The notes under the pieces were generated by a model. The model saw only the letters and a program-made list of their open reading frames with translations, was not told the origin of the DNA and made no database searches. Shown one piece after another: positions 55,095-63,364 of a stretch of 64,000 bases of DNA (position 1 is the first letter of the stretch; every line of letters begins with the position of its first letter). Both the position numbers and the translations under genes were made by a program. This DNA comes from Sulfuritalea sp. (GTDB lineage: Bacteria; Pseudomonadota; Gammaproteobacteria; Burkholderiales; Rhodocyclaceae). Location of the stretch: the NCBI GenBank assembly GCA_016716965.1, contig JADJUP010000030.1, positions 124,001 to 188,000 of the forward strand. The letters are read 5' to 3'.

Positions 55095-56387
55095 CTACTT
55101 CAGCCGGAACTCCGCCGCATTGGCATGCGCAGTAAGCCCTTCGCCATGCGCGAGGGTCGCGGCGATCGGACCCAGCGTTTGCGCTCCGATGGCCGAAACC
55201 TCGATGATGCTGGAGCGCTTCTGGAAGTCATAGACGCCAAGCGGCGACGAGAAGCGCGCGCTGCGCGAGGTGGGCAGCACGTGGTTGGGGCCGGCGCAAT
55301 AGTCGCCGAGCGACTCCGAAGCATAGTGGCCGATGAAGATGGCGCCGGCGTGGCGGATCTTTTCCACCAGCGGGGCCGGATCGGACACCGAAAGTTCGAG
55401 ATGCTCGGGCGCGATGCGGTTGGCTATCGCGCAGGCTTCATCGAGGTCAGCGACCTGAATCAATGCGCCACGGCCCTTGAGCGAGGCGGCGATGACCTCG
55501 CGGCGCGGCATGGTCGGCAGCAGCCGTTCGATGCTGGCGGCGACGCGGTCGATAAAGGCCGCATCGGGGCAAAGCAGGATGGACTGCGCGAGTTCGTCGT
55601 GCTCCGCCTGGGCAAAGAGGTCGATCGCCACCCAGTCCGGATTGGCCGACGCATCGGCGATGATGAGCACCTCTGACGGTCCGGCCACCATGTCGATGCC
55701 GACCGTGCCGAACACGCGGCGCTTGGCGGCGGCGACATAGGCGTTGCCGGGACCGACGATCTTGTCCACCTGCGGAATGGTCTGCGTGCCATAGGCCATT
55801 GCCGCCACGGCCTGGGCGCCGCCGATGGTGAACACCCGATCGACACCGGCGAGGCAGGCGGCCGCCAGCACCAGCGCGTTCTTTTCGCCGCGCGGCGTGG
55901 GCACCACCATGATCAGTTCGCCGACGCCGGCCACCTTGGCCGGCAAGGCGTTCATCAGTACCGAACTCGGATAGGCCGCCTTGCCGCCGGGCACATACAG
56001 GCCGACACGATCCAGCGGGGTGACCTTCTGCCCCAGGCGCGTGCCGTCGGCCTCGGTAAAGCTCCAGGATTCGGACTTCTGCCGCTCGTGGTAGTCGGTG
56101 ACGCGCTGCGCCGCCGCCTCCAGGGCCTTGCGCTGGGCCAGTGGCAGGCGATCGAGTGCATGGCGCAGTTCGGCGCGAGGCAGTTCGAGTTCGCCCATGC
56201 TGCCGACGTCGAGCTGGTCGAAGCGACGGGTGTAGTCGAGCACGGCAGAGTCGCCCTCGAGCTTCACCCGCTTGAGAATCTCGGCAACGATCCGCTCGAT
56301 GGCATCGTCGGTCGAATGATCGAAGTGCAGCAGCGCGTCGAGCGTCGCGGCGAAGCCGGAGTCGGCGCTGACGAGACGGCGAATCAT
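55095..56387 (-). CDS. hisD: Histidinol dehydrogenase
   Basis: 430 residues. Zinc enzyme catalysing the last two oxidations to histidine; conserved GPNHVLPTSRSARFSSPL and the GPSEVLIIAD and PEHLELS segments are present. Overlaps hisG by ATGA. A divergent repeat copy covers its N-terminal RRLVSADSG. Confidence 0.97.
   Translation of the reverse strand: MIRRLVSADSGFAATLDALLHFDHSTDDAIERIVAEILKRVKLEGDSAVLDYTRRFDQLDVGSMGELELPRAELRHALDRLPLAQRKALEAAAQRVTDYHERQKSESWSFTEADGTRLGQKVTPLDRVGLYVPGGKAAYPSSVLMNALPAKVAGVGELIMVVPTPRGEKNALVLAAACLAGVDRVFTIGGAQAVAAMAYGTQTIPQVDKIVGPGNAYVAAAKRRVFGTVGIDMVAGPSEVLIIADASANPDWVAIDLFAQAEHDELAQSILLCPDAAFIDRVAASIERLLPTMPRREVIAASLKGRGALIQVADLDEACAIANRIAPEHLELSVSDPAPLVEKIRHAGAIFIGHYASESLGDYCAGPNHVLPTSRSARFSSPLGVYDFQKRSSIIEVSAIGAQTLGPIAATLAHGEGLTAHANAAEFRLK
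56357..56380 (-). repeat. Possible 24-bp dispersed repeat, copy 11 (start of hisD)
   Basis: Five mismatches, but the core AGCGCCGACT is intact on the minus strand. Because the encoded RRLVSADSG resembles normal HisD N-termini, this may be chance. Confidence 0.35.
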
Positions 56388-57016
56388 CGGATCGCACCCG
56401 CGATGGAGGAGATCACGGGCTGCAGCAACTCGCGCTTCATCTTGAGCGAGGCCTGGTTGACCACCAGTCGCGCCGAGATGTGCATGATTTCCTCGACCTC
56501 GACCAGTTTGTTGGCCTTCAGCGTGCTGCCGCTGGAAACCAGGTCCACGATGGCCTCGGCAAGCCCGGCCAATGGCGCGAGCTCCATGGAGCCGTAGAGT
56601 TTGATCAGGTCGACATGCACGCCCTTGCCGGCGAAATGCTCACGTGCGACCGTGGTGTACTTGGTGGCGATGCGCAGGCGCGCTCCCCGCCGCACGGCGG
56701 CTTCGTAGTCGAATCCGGCCGGCGCCGCGACGCACATGCGGCACTTGGCAATGTTCAAATCGAGCGGCTGGTAGAGCCCGGTGCCGCCATGCTCCAGCAA
56801 CACGTCCTTGCCGGCGATGCCGAGATCGGCGGCGCCATACTGCACGTAGGTCGGCACGTCGGAAGCGCGCACGATGACCACCCGCACGTCGTCGCGATTG
56901 GTGGCGATGATCAGCTTGCGCGACTTTTCGGGATCCTCGGCCGGCACGATTCCTGCCGCTGCCAGCAGGGGCAGGGTTTCTTCGAAGATGCGGCCCTTGG
57001 ACAGGGCGATGGTGAT
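56384..57016 (-). CDS. hisG: ATP phosphoribosyltransferase, short form (start codon uncertain)
   Basis: About 210 residues, the short HisG that needs HisZ as regulatory subunit. The conserved N-terminus ITIALSKGRIFEETLPLLAAAG is clear, as are DVRVVIVRASDVPTYVQYGAADLG and the PRPP-site region VDLVSSGSTLKANKL. No ATG, GTG or TTG exists in frame before the conserved start: the codon at 57016 is ATC. A CTG at 57046 follows GGGAG by 7 bases and would add ten residues. The end given here is the first conserved residue. First step of histidine synthesis. Confidence 0.88.
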   Translation of the reverse strand: MTIALSKGRIFEETLPLLAAAGIVPAEDPEKSRKLIIATNRDDVRVVIVRASDVPTYVQYGAADLGIAGKDVLLEHGGTGLYQPLDLNIAKCRMCVAAPAGFDYEAAVRRGARLRIATKYTTVAREHFAGKGVHVDLIKLYGSMELAPLAGLAEAIVDLVSSGSTLKANKLVEVEEIMHISARLVVNQASLKMKRELLQPVISSIAGAIR

Positions 57017-57079
57017 TCCGCTCGGGCGGATTCTATTCGAGGGCAGGCCCAGCTCCCGGGAAGGGGAAGGGGGGAAGGC

Positions 57080-58348
57080 TTACTTTACCCGTCGAATGTT
57101 GGCACCCAAAGCCGCCAGCTTCTGTTCCAGTCCTTCGTAGCCGCGATCGAGGTGGTAGATGCGCTCGATCAGGGTCTCGCCCTGTGCCACGAGGCCGGCG
57201 ATGACCAGGCTGGCCGAGGCGCGCAAGTCGGTGGCCATCACGGTCGCCCCATCCAGCGTCGGCTTGCCCGTGACGAAGGCCGTGTTGCCGTCGATCTTGA
57301 TGTCGGCGCCGAGCCGGATCAGTTCCACCGCATGCATGAAGCGGTTCTCGAAAATGGTTTCGCGCATCACCGCGGTGCCTTCGGCGACCGCGTTGATGGC
57401 CATGAACTGGGCCTGCATGTCGGTCGGGAAAGCCGGATAGGGCGCGGTGCGGATACTGACGGCGGCAAGGCGCCGCGGCGCCTTGATGCGGATCGCATCG
57501 CGCTCGGCGACGATGTCGCAACCGGTGTCCATCAGCTTGTCGATCACGGCATCGAGCGACGTGGCCGAGGCGCCCGTCAGCCGTATCTCGCCACCCGTCG
57601 CCGCCGCCGCGCACAGGTAGGTACCGGTCTCGATGCGGTCGGGCATGATGCGATGCGTCGCGCCGTGCAGCGCGTCGACACCCTGGATGCGGATCACGTC
57701 ACCGCCGGCACCCGATATGCGCGCGCCCATGGCCACCAGGCAATTGGCCAGGTCCACCACTTCCGGCTCGCGCGCCGCGTTCTCGATCACGGTTTCGCCC
57801 TGCGCCAGGCAGGCGGCCATCATCAGGTTCTCGGTGCCGGTAACGGTGACCATGTCGGTGAACAGGCGCGCACCCTTCAGCCGGGTGGCGCGGGCATGGA
57901 CATAGCCCTGCTCGACCGCAATCTCGGCGCCCATCGCGGTCAGCCCCTTGATGTGCTGGTCCACCGGTCGCGCGCCGATGGCGCAACCGCCAGGCAGCGA
58001 AACACGGGCTTCGCCTGCGCGCGCCAGCAGCGGGCCGAGCACCAGGATCGAGGCGCGCATGGTCTTCACCATTTCGTAGGGTGCGACCGCGTTGTTCAGC
58101 CCGGAAGCATCCAGCGTCACCGTGTCGCCAGCGCCGACTTTCGTGCTCTCGCGCGTCACCGTTACGCCCATCTGCGCCAACAGCTTCAGCATCGTACCGA
58201 TGTCGTTCAGGTGCGGCACGTTGGTGAAGGTCACCGGCTCGCGGGTCAGCAGCGCCGCGCACAACAGTGGCAGCGCCGCGTTCTTCGCGCCGGAAATGGC
58301 GATTTCACCTGAAAGGGCGACGCCGCCGGCGATCAGCAGCTTATCCAT
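57080..58348 (-). CDS. murA: UDP-N-acetylglucosamine 1-carboxyvinyltransferase
   Basis: 422 residues from ATG 58348 (MDKLLIAGGVALSGEIAISGAKNAALPLL). Cytosolic first committed step of peptidoglycan synthesis. The UDP-GlcNAc/fosfomycin-site loop reads PGGCAIGARPVDQHIKGL and contains the catalytic Cys. Conserved PDRIETGTYLCAAAATGG follows. Compared with E. coli MurA there are about 8 additional residues (KVGAGDTV) encoded by a repeat copy at 58119-58142. Because of a frameshift in bolA the open frame is continuous with it, but MurA should start at its own ATG. Confidence 0.96.
   Translation of the reverse strand: MDKLLIAGGVALSGEIAISGAKNAALPLLCAALLTREPVTFTNVPHLNDIGTMLKLLAQMGVTVTRESTKVGAGDTVTLDASGLNNAVAPYEMVKTMRASILVLGPLLARAGEARVSLPGGCAIGARPVDQHIKGLTAMGAEIAVEQGYVHARATRLKGARLFTDMVTVTGTENLMMAACLAQGETVIENAAREPEVVDLANCLVAMGARISGAGGDVIRIQGVDALHGATHRIMPDRIETGTYLCAAAATGGEIRLTGASATSLDAVIDKLMDTGCDIVAERDAIRIKAPRRLAAVSIRTAPYPAFPTDMQAQFMAINAVAEGTAVMRETIFENRFMHAVELIRLGADIKIDGNTAFVTGKPTLDGATVMATDLRASASLVIAGLVAQGETLIERIYHLDRGYEGLEQKLAALGANIRRVK
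58119..58142 (+). repeat. 24-bp dispersed repeat, copy 12 (inside murA)
   Basis: Two mismatches; on the murA strand encodes KVGAGDTV, near an insertion relative to E. coli MurA. Confidence 0.85.
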
Positions 58349-58582
58349 TGGCTTTCCATTCCTCGGGGTCAGCGTCTGCATCGACAGCGCATGCAACTCG
58401 CCGGAGTCGAAGCGCGACTTGAGGATCGCGTTGATGCGCTGCTGGCGCTTGACGCGATTGAGTCCGGCGAACTCGCTGCTGACGATGACGGCGGCGAAAT
58501 GCTGTCCGTCGCCATCGACCGACAGATGTTCGCAGGGCAGGCCGGCGGCAATCCAGGTCTCGATTTGTTTTGGGTCAAGCAT
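58341..58582 (-). pseudogene. ibaG: BolA/IbaG-family protein, 1-base frameshift near 3' end
   Basis: 80 codons from ATG 58582 (MLDPKQIETWIAAGLPCEHLSVDG). BolA-like fold with the conserved RVKRQQRINAIL and SGELHALSMQTLTP; BolA proteins work with monothiol glutaredoxins in iron-sulfur handling. After LTP the family end PEEWKANG* is found one base out of frame, ending in a TAA that overlaps the murA ATG. As given, the frame reads through RNGKP straight into MurA. One missing G after CCG would restore both genes. Confidence 0.85.
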
Positions 58583-58594
58583 GATTGTTACTCC

Positions 58595-59350
58595 TCAGGC
58601 GCGCAGCTTGTAGCCGCGCTTCAGCAGATTCAGGGTGAATGCGGTCAGCAGCGCAAGGCACGTTGCGACCACGGCGAGACTGTGCCACGGCGAGGCGTCG
58701 GATACGCCGAAGAAGCCGTGGCGAAAACCATCGATCATGTAGAAGATCGGGTTCCAGTGCGACACCTGCTGCCAGAATGGCGGCAGGGAATTGATCGAGT
58801 AGAACACGCCCGAAAGGAAGGTCAGCGGCATGATCAGGAAATTCTGGAAAGCCGCGAGCTGGTCGAATTTCTCGGCCCAGATGCCGGCGATCACGCCCAG
58901 GCTGCCGAGGATGGCCCCACCCATCAGCGCAAAGACGATGATCCAGAGTGGCGCGGCAAAACCCAGCGGCGCGAACCAGCAAGTGGCCAGCAGCACGCCG
59001 GCTCCGACGACGACGCCGCGCACCACGGCGGCCAGAACATAGGCGGCGAAAAATTCAAGATAGGAAATCGGCGGCAGCAGGACGAAGACGATGTTTCCCG
59101 TCACCTTGGACTGGATCAGCGACGACGACGAGTTTGCAAAGGCATTCTGCAGCACCGACATCATCACCAACCCGGGAATCAGGAAGGAAGTGTAGGCCAC
59201 GCCATGAATCTTCACGTGCCCTTCCAGTACGTGGGAAAAGATCAGCAGGTAGAGCAGCGCCGTGAGCACCGGCGCCGCGACGGTCTGCGATGCCACCTTC
59301 CAGAAGCGCAGCACTTCCTTGTACAAAAGCGTGGAAAAGCCGTGGCCCAT
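58595..59350 (-). CDS. ABC-2 type exporter permease (YadH-like)
   Basis: 251 residues from ATG 59350, two bases after the ATPase stop. Six membrane helices; ABC-2 signature regions LIPGLVMMSVLQNAF and FLSGVFYSINSLPPFWQ. Partner of the adjacent ATPase. The pair resembles E. coli YadGH; substrate unknown. Confidence 0.93.
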   Translation of the reverse strand: MGHGFSTLLYKEVLRFWKVASQTVAAPVLTALLYLLIFSHVLEGHVKIHGVAYTSFLIPGLVMMSVLQNAFANSSSSLIQSKVTGNIVFVLLPPISYLEFFAAYVLAAVVRGVVVGAGVLLATCWFAPLGFAAPLWIIVFALMGGAILGSLGVIAGIWAEKFDQLAAFQNFLIMPLTFLSGVFYSINSLPPFWQQVSHWNPIFYMIDGFRHGFFGVSDASPWHSLAVVATCLALLTAFTLNLLKRGYKLRA

Positions 59351-59351
59351 T

Positions 59352-60263
59352 TCAGCGGCCCTCGCCCCGCGCTTCACCTTGCATGACGCGAATGAAGACC
59401 TCCTCGAGGTCGGGCTTGCCTATCTCGAGATCGTCGATGCTGCAGCCGGCTTCGCGCACGCGCGCCAGCAATGGCTCCACGTCCTCGTAACGATCGAAAG
59501 GCAAGGACCACCAGCCGCCGCTTTGCGCCGCGCCGAGGGCCAGGTCCGCCGGCATCTCGCCGCGACAGCGCAGGCGCAGGGTATGCGTTGAAAAGCGGCG
59601 CAACAGGTTTGCCGTGGTGTCGAGGGCGACCACGCGACCGGACTGGAGCATGGCGATGCGGCTGCACAGACTCTCGGCCTCCTCCAGGTAATGCGTGGTG
59701 AGGACGATCGTATGGCCGGCCTCGTTCAGGCGCCGGATGAAGGCCCACAACGTCTGCCGTAACTCGACATCGACACCCGCGGTCGGTTCGTCGAGGACGA
59801 TCACCGGCGGGCGATGCACGAGGGCCTGGGCCACCAGCACCCGGCGCTTCATGCCGCCCGAGAGCATGCGCATGTTTGCATTGGCTTTCGGCGTGAGGCC
59901 GAGGTTCTCCAGGATTTCGTCGATCCAGGCATCGTTGTCCCTGATGCCGAAATATCCCGACTGGATCTTCAGCGATTCGCGGACGGTGAAGAACGGATCG
60001 AATACCAGTTCCTGCGGCACGACGCCAAGCTGGCGGCGCGCCGCACGATAGTCGGATTGAACGTCGTGCCCCATGACGCTGAGCGTGCCGTGGTCGGGGC
60101 GAACCAGGCCGGCCAGCGCCGAAATCAGGGTCGTCTTGCCGGCTCCATTTGGACCCAGAAGACCGAAAAACTCTCCCGGTTCGATCGCAAGGTCGACGCG
60201 ATCAAGAGCCTGGACGGCGCCAAAGGACTTGGAGACCTGCTGAATGCGGATCGCGACCGACAT
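59352..60263 (-). CDS. ABC exporter ATPase (YadG-like)
   Basis: 303 residues from ATG 60263 (GTG 60266 also possible). Walker A GPNGAGKTTLIS, signature LSGGMKRRVLVAQALV, Walker B VIVLDEPTAGVD. A C-terminal extension (about 225-300) is typical of ABC-2 ATPases. Lies between mlaB and the permease gene in the same transcription unit. Confidence 0.94.
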   Translation of the reverse strand: MSVAIRIQQVSKSFGAVQALDRVDLAIEPGEFFGLLGPNGAGKTTLISALAGLVRPDHGTLSVMGHDVQSDYRAARRQLGVVPQELVFDPFFTVRESLKIQSGYFGIRDNDAWIDEILENLGLTPKANANMRMLSGGMKRRVLVAQALVHRPPVIVLDEPTAGVDVELRQTLWAFIRRLNEAGHTIVLTTHYLEEAESLCSRIAMLQSGRVVALDTTANLLRRFSTHTLRLRCRGEMPADLALGAAQSGGWWSLPFDRYEDVEPLLARVREAGCSIDDLEIGKPDLEEVFIRVMQGEARGEGR

Positions 60264-60296
60264 CACGCCAATCCGAAAGCTGAAACGACTGGAATC

Positions 60297-60578
60297 TCAG
60301 CCCTGCGGGAGCAGGTCGGCAACGCCGTAAACGGCGGCCAGGCTCAGCAGGCTTTGCGGCGGATTCAGCACACGCAAGGATTTTCCGGCCGCCATGGCCG
60401 CACGCGTCCAGCCGAAAACCACGGCCAGGCTGGACGAATCGGTTTCAGTAACTGCCTTGAGATCGAAGGCCGACACATCAGTAGCGAGAGCTGCCTCGCC
60501 TTCCGCGAGCAAAGCGCGCGCTCCGGCCATGGTCATCGGACCCGAGACTTCGACGCAGTCGCCGGAGATTCGGATCAT
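60297..60578 (-). CDS. mlaB: MlaB-like STAS-domain protein
   Basis: 93 residues. STAS fold with the usual Ser region VTETDSSSLAVVFGWTRAA. MlaB binds the MlaF ATPase and stabilises the MlaFEDB lipid transporter. Overlaps mlaC as ATGA. Confidence 0.88.
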   Translation of the reverse strand: MIRISGDCVEVSGPMTMAGARALLAEGEAALATDVSAFDLKAVTETDSSSLAVVFGWTRAAMAAGKSLRVLNPPQSLLSLAAVYGVADLLPQG

Positions 60579-61198
60579 TTCTTGACCGACGTCGCCTCGC
60601 CGGTTTTGTTCTTGGCCTGCAGGGACTTTATAAGGCCGTCGATACCACCATTGCGAACCTCGGCGGCAAACGATTCCCGATAATTGGTCACCAGGCTGAT
60701 ACCACCGACCTCAATGTCATAAACCTTCCAGCCGGAACCGGCCTTTTCGAGGTAATAGTCCAGTTCGATATTTTTCCCCGCGCCGGATTGCTTGATCTCA
60801 GTACGAACCCTGACGTCAGTCTCTCCAGCCTTCAAGACAAACGGCTTGAAGGCGATGGTCTGGTTCTTGTACTCCGTCAGCGCCTTGGAGTAAGTGCGAA
60901 CCAGGAGGTGGCGAAACTCGTCTGCCAGCACCTTTTGCTGGGCCGCACTGGCCTGACGCCAATCACGCGCCAGCGACAACTGGGTCATGCGCATGAAATT
61001 GAAGTGCGGAAGCACTTTTGCCTCCACCAGTTCAATGGCCTTGCGCGTATTCCCCGACTGGATGTCCTTGTCCTTGCGGACGATATCAAGGACTTCGTTG
61101 GTCACCGTCTTGATCAGGACATCCGGAGCGGATGCATCCTGAGCCATCGGCGTCGCGGCAATCAGCAGGCCGCTGAAAAGTGCAAGCAGGTATTTCAT
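60575..61198 (-). CDS. mlaC: Periplasmic phospholipid-binding protein MlaC
   Basis: 207 residues with signal peptide (KYLLALFSGLLIAATPMAQ). MlaC-family helical/sheet fold (LPHFNFMRMTQLSLARDWRQA, YDIEVGGISLVTNYRESFA). Ferries phospholipids between MlaA at the outer membrane and MlaFEDB at the inner membrane. Lys-rich C-terminal tail. Confidence 0.94.
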   Translation of the reverse strand: MKYLLALFSGLLIAATPMAQDASAPDVLIKTVTNEVLDIVRKDKDIQSGNTRKAIELVEAKVLPHFNFMRMTQLSLARDWRQASAAQQKVLADEFRHLLVRTYSKALTEYKNQTIAFKPFVLKAGETDVRVRTEIKQSGAGKNIELDYYLEKAGSGWKVYDIEVGGISLVTNYRESFAAEVRNGGIDGLIKSLQAKNKTGEATSVKK

Positions 61199-61246
61199 GT
61201 GGGTTCCCGGGATTTCGGAATCGGGGCTGGTGCCCCGATTTGTGGA

Positions 61247-62077
61247 CTACTTCGTATCGACGGATTCCGTACGAACAGCCAGAACTGCCCCTGCAGTTGA
61301 GGGTAGCTCGGCCCGCAACTCATCGGATCCGGCATCGGCCGACAAGGAACGGTCGGTATCGAGGCTCGCCTCCGGTTCACGAGGCGGGTTGCCATCGTGT
61401 ATCAAGTTGCGCCGACGCTGCAGATAGGCGTCACGCACGTAGGAATACTTGTCAAGCGCCGCTTCCTCGACGACCTTGTCAGCCGCAAGCAGATTGGCAC
61501 GGTCATTAACCAGTCGCAACACTAGCGCAATATCGCGGTCACCCTTCGGCCTGTGGTTCGCCACCGGATCGGCCTGCACATCCAGAACCAGGCCAACCGT
61601 ATCACGCACCGTACGCGGCCCAAAAACAGGGATCACCACATAGGCGCCATTGCCGACTCCCCAACGGCCGAAGGTCTGACCGAAATCTTCGTCGTGCTTT
61701 TCAAGGCCGGCATCGGTAGCAATGTCCAAAACGCCGAGCAAGCCGATCGTCGTGTTGATCACGACCCGCCCCAGATCACCGAAGGCTTCCGGGATCTTGC
61801 CCTGCAGCAGGTTATTCACGCCAATGAACAGATCGTCAATGTTGCCAAAGAAGTTGGTGACTCCGGTCCGGATGGGAGATGGCAGAACCGCTTCATACCC
61901 GGTGGCAACAGGCTTCACGATGACCGAATCAAGCCCCTCGTTGAAGGCGAACATGGCTCGATTGAAACCCTCGACCGGATCCTTGGGGTTGCCGGAACTG
62001 GCACATCCGGCCAGCATTCCGGCCGCCAGCATTGCCAAGGTAGCCGACTTCAGACGGGCGGGCAGCGTTTTATTCAT
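61247..62077 (-). CDS. mlaA: Outer-membrane lipoprotein MlaA (VacJ)
   Basis: 276 residues. Lipoprotein signal with lipobox MLAGCASS. VacJ core includes DPVEGFNRAMFAFNEGLD, GDLGRVVINTTIGLLGVLDIAT and VIPVFGPRTVRDTVG. Removes mislocalised phospholipids from the outer leaflet. The C-terminal 50 residues are low complexity and acidic, longer than E. coli MlaA. Gene sits between mlaC and mlaD, a betaproteobacterial order. Confidence 0.95.
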   Translation of the reverse strand: MNKTLPARLKSATLAMLAAGMLAGCASSGNPKDPVEGFNRAMFAFNEGLDSVIVKPVATGYEAVLPSPIRTGVTNFFGNIDDLFIGVNNLLQGKIPEAFGDLGRVVINTTIGLLGVLDIATDAGLEKHDEDFGQTFGRWGVGNGAYVVIPVFGPRTVRDTVGLVLDVQADPVANHRPKGDRDIALVLRLVNDRANLLAADKVVEEAALDKYSYVRDAYLQRRRNLIHDGNPPREPEASLDTDRSLSADAGSDELRAELPSTAGAVLAVRTESVDTK

Positions 62078-62097
62078 TCTATTCAGTCACCTGTTGA

Positions 62098-62568
62098 CTA
62101 CTTCTTGCCGCCATCCTCGGCGGCCTTGTTAAACATGAACTGGCCGATCAATTTTTCAAGAACCACCGCGGATTGCGTCTTCTTGATCGTATCGCCCGCC
62201 TTGAGCATTTCCGTATCGCCACCCACTTCGAATCCGATGTACTGCTCTCCCAACAAACCTGACGTGTTGATTGTTGCAAACGTGTCGCGCGGAAACTTGT
62301 AACGGGTATCGACGTTGATCGTCACCACGGCAAGATAGGCCTCCGGATCAAACCGGATTTCCGCCACCCGCCCCACGACGACACCCGCACTTTTTACGGC
62401 GCCCCGCACCTTCAAGCCGCCGATGTTATCAAATTTGGCCTGGATTGCATAAGTATCTCCACTGCTGGACGACGCCATATTGCCAACTTTCAGGGCAAGA
62501 AACAGCAGCGCTCCCAAGCCGACGGCAACGAAAAATCCGACCCAGAGGTCAAGTGTAGTGCGACTCAT
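62098..62568 (-). CDS. mlaD: MCE-domain protein MlaD
   Basis: 156 residues. N-terminal membrane anchor (LWVGFFVAVGLGALLFLALKVG) and one MCE domain (YAIQAKFDNIGGLKVRGAVKSAGVVVG). Forms a hexameric ring on MlaE that passes phospholipids. One base separates it from mlaE. Confidence 0.96.
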   Translation of the reverse strand: MSRTTLDLWVGFFVAVGLGALLFLALKVGNMASSSSGDTYAIQAKFDNIGGLKVRGAVKSAGVVVGRVAEIRFDPEAYLAVVTINVDTRYKFPRDTFATINTSGLLGEQYIGFEVGGDTEMLKAGDTIKKTQSAVVLEKLIGQFMFNKAAEDGGKK

Positions 62569-62569
62569 G

Positions 62570-63364
62570 TCATGTCCCTGTAAACATGAAGGCGGTGAGA
62601 ATGAAGTCGGCTGCCAGAATGGCCAGCGACGATGTTACAACGGTACGCGTGGTCGCCCCCGAGACTCCCTCGGCGGTAGGCTCGGCATCGTAGCCTTCGA
62701 ATACGGCCACCCAACTCACGATGATCCCGAAGACGAAGCTCTTGATGACCCCATTGAGGATGTCTTCCCGAAAATCGACCGACGCCTGCATCTGCGACCA
62801 GAACGATCCCTCGTCGACACCGATCAGTTGCACGCCGACCAGATAGCCACCGAAGATACCCATCGCCGAAAACAGTGCCGCCAGCAATGGCATCGAAATT
62901 ACGCCCCCCCAGAACCGTGGCGCCACCACGCGGGCGATAGGATCGACAGCCATCATTTCCATGGCCGACAACTGCTCGGTGGCCTTCATCATGCCGATTT
63001 CCGCCGTGATCGCCGATCCGGCGCGGCTGGCGAACAGCAGGGCCGCGACAACCGGACCCAGTTCGCGCACCAGCGACAGGGATACCAGGACCCCAAGCGC
63101 CTCGGTCGAGCCGTAGCGCTGCAGGGTGTCGTAGCCCTGCAAGCCAAGCACCATGCCGACGAAGAGACCTGACACGAGGATGATGATCAGGCTAAGGACG
63201 CCAGTGAAATAGATCTCGCGTATCGTCAGGTGCACCCGCCGCAGCGCAGTGGCGGAATTCAGCAAGATTGCCAGGAAGAAGCGGCTGGCGTAGCCGAGGC
63301 GCCAGACACGGGAGGTCACCCGTCGACCTAGCCCGCCCAAGGCGCGGGACAGGCCGTTATCCAT
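62570..63364 (-). CDS. mlaE: Lipid ABC transporter permease MlaE
   Basis: 264 residues, five to six membrane helices. MlaE family motifs FASRAGSAITAEIGMMKATEQLSAMEMMAVDP and VAPRFWGGVISMPLL. Inner-membrane core of MlaFEDB. Overlaps mlaF by 8 bases. Confidence 0.96.
   Translation of the reverse strand: MDNGLSRALGGLGRRVTSRVWRLGYASRFFLAILLNSATALRRVHLTIREIYFTGVLSLIIILVSGLFVGMVLGLQGYDTLQRYGSTEALGVLVSLSLVRELGPVVAALLFASRAGSAITAEIGMMKATEQLSAMEMMAVDPIARVVAPRFWGGVISMPLLAALFSAMGIFGGYLVGVQLIGVDEGSFWSQMQASVDFREDILNGVIKSFVFGIIVSWVAVFEGYDAEPTAEGVSGATTRTVVTSSLAILAADFILTAFMFTGT

Noticed and set aside
57080..58582. A genuine 500-residue BolA-MurA fusion protein.
   Set aside because: The normal BolA terminus and stop are present one base out of frame, and MurA has its own ATG; a 1-base indel is the simpler reading.
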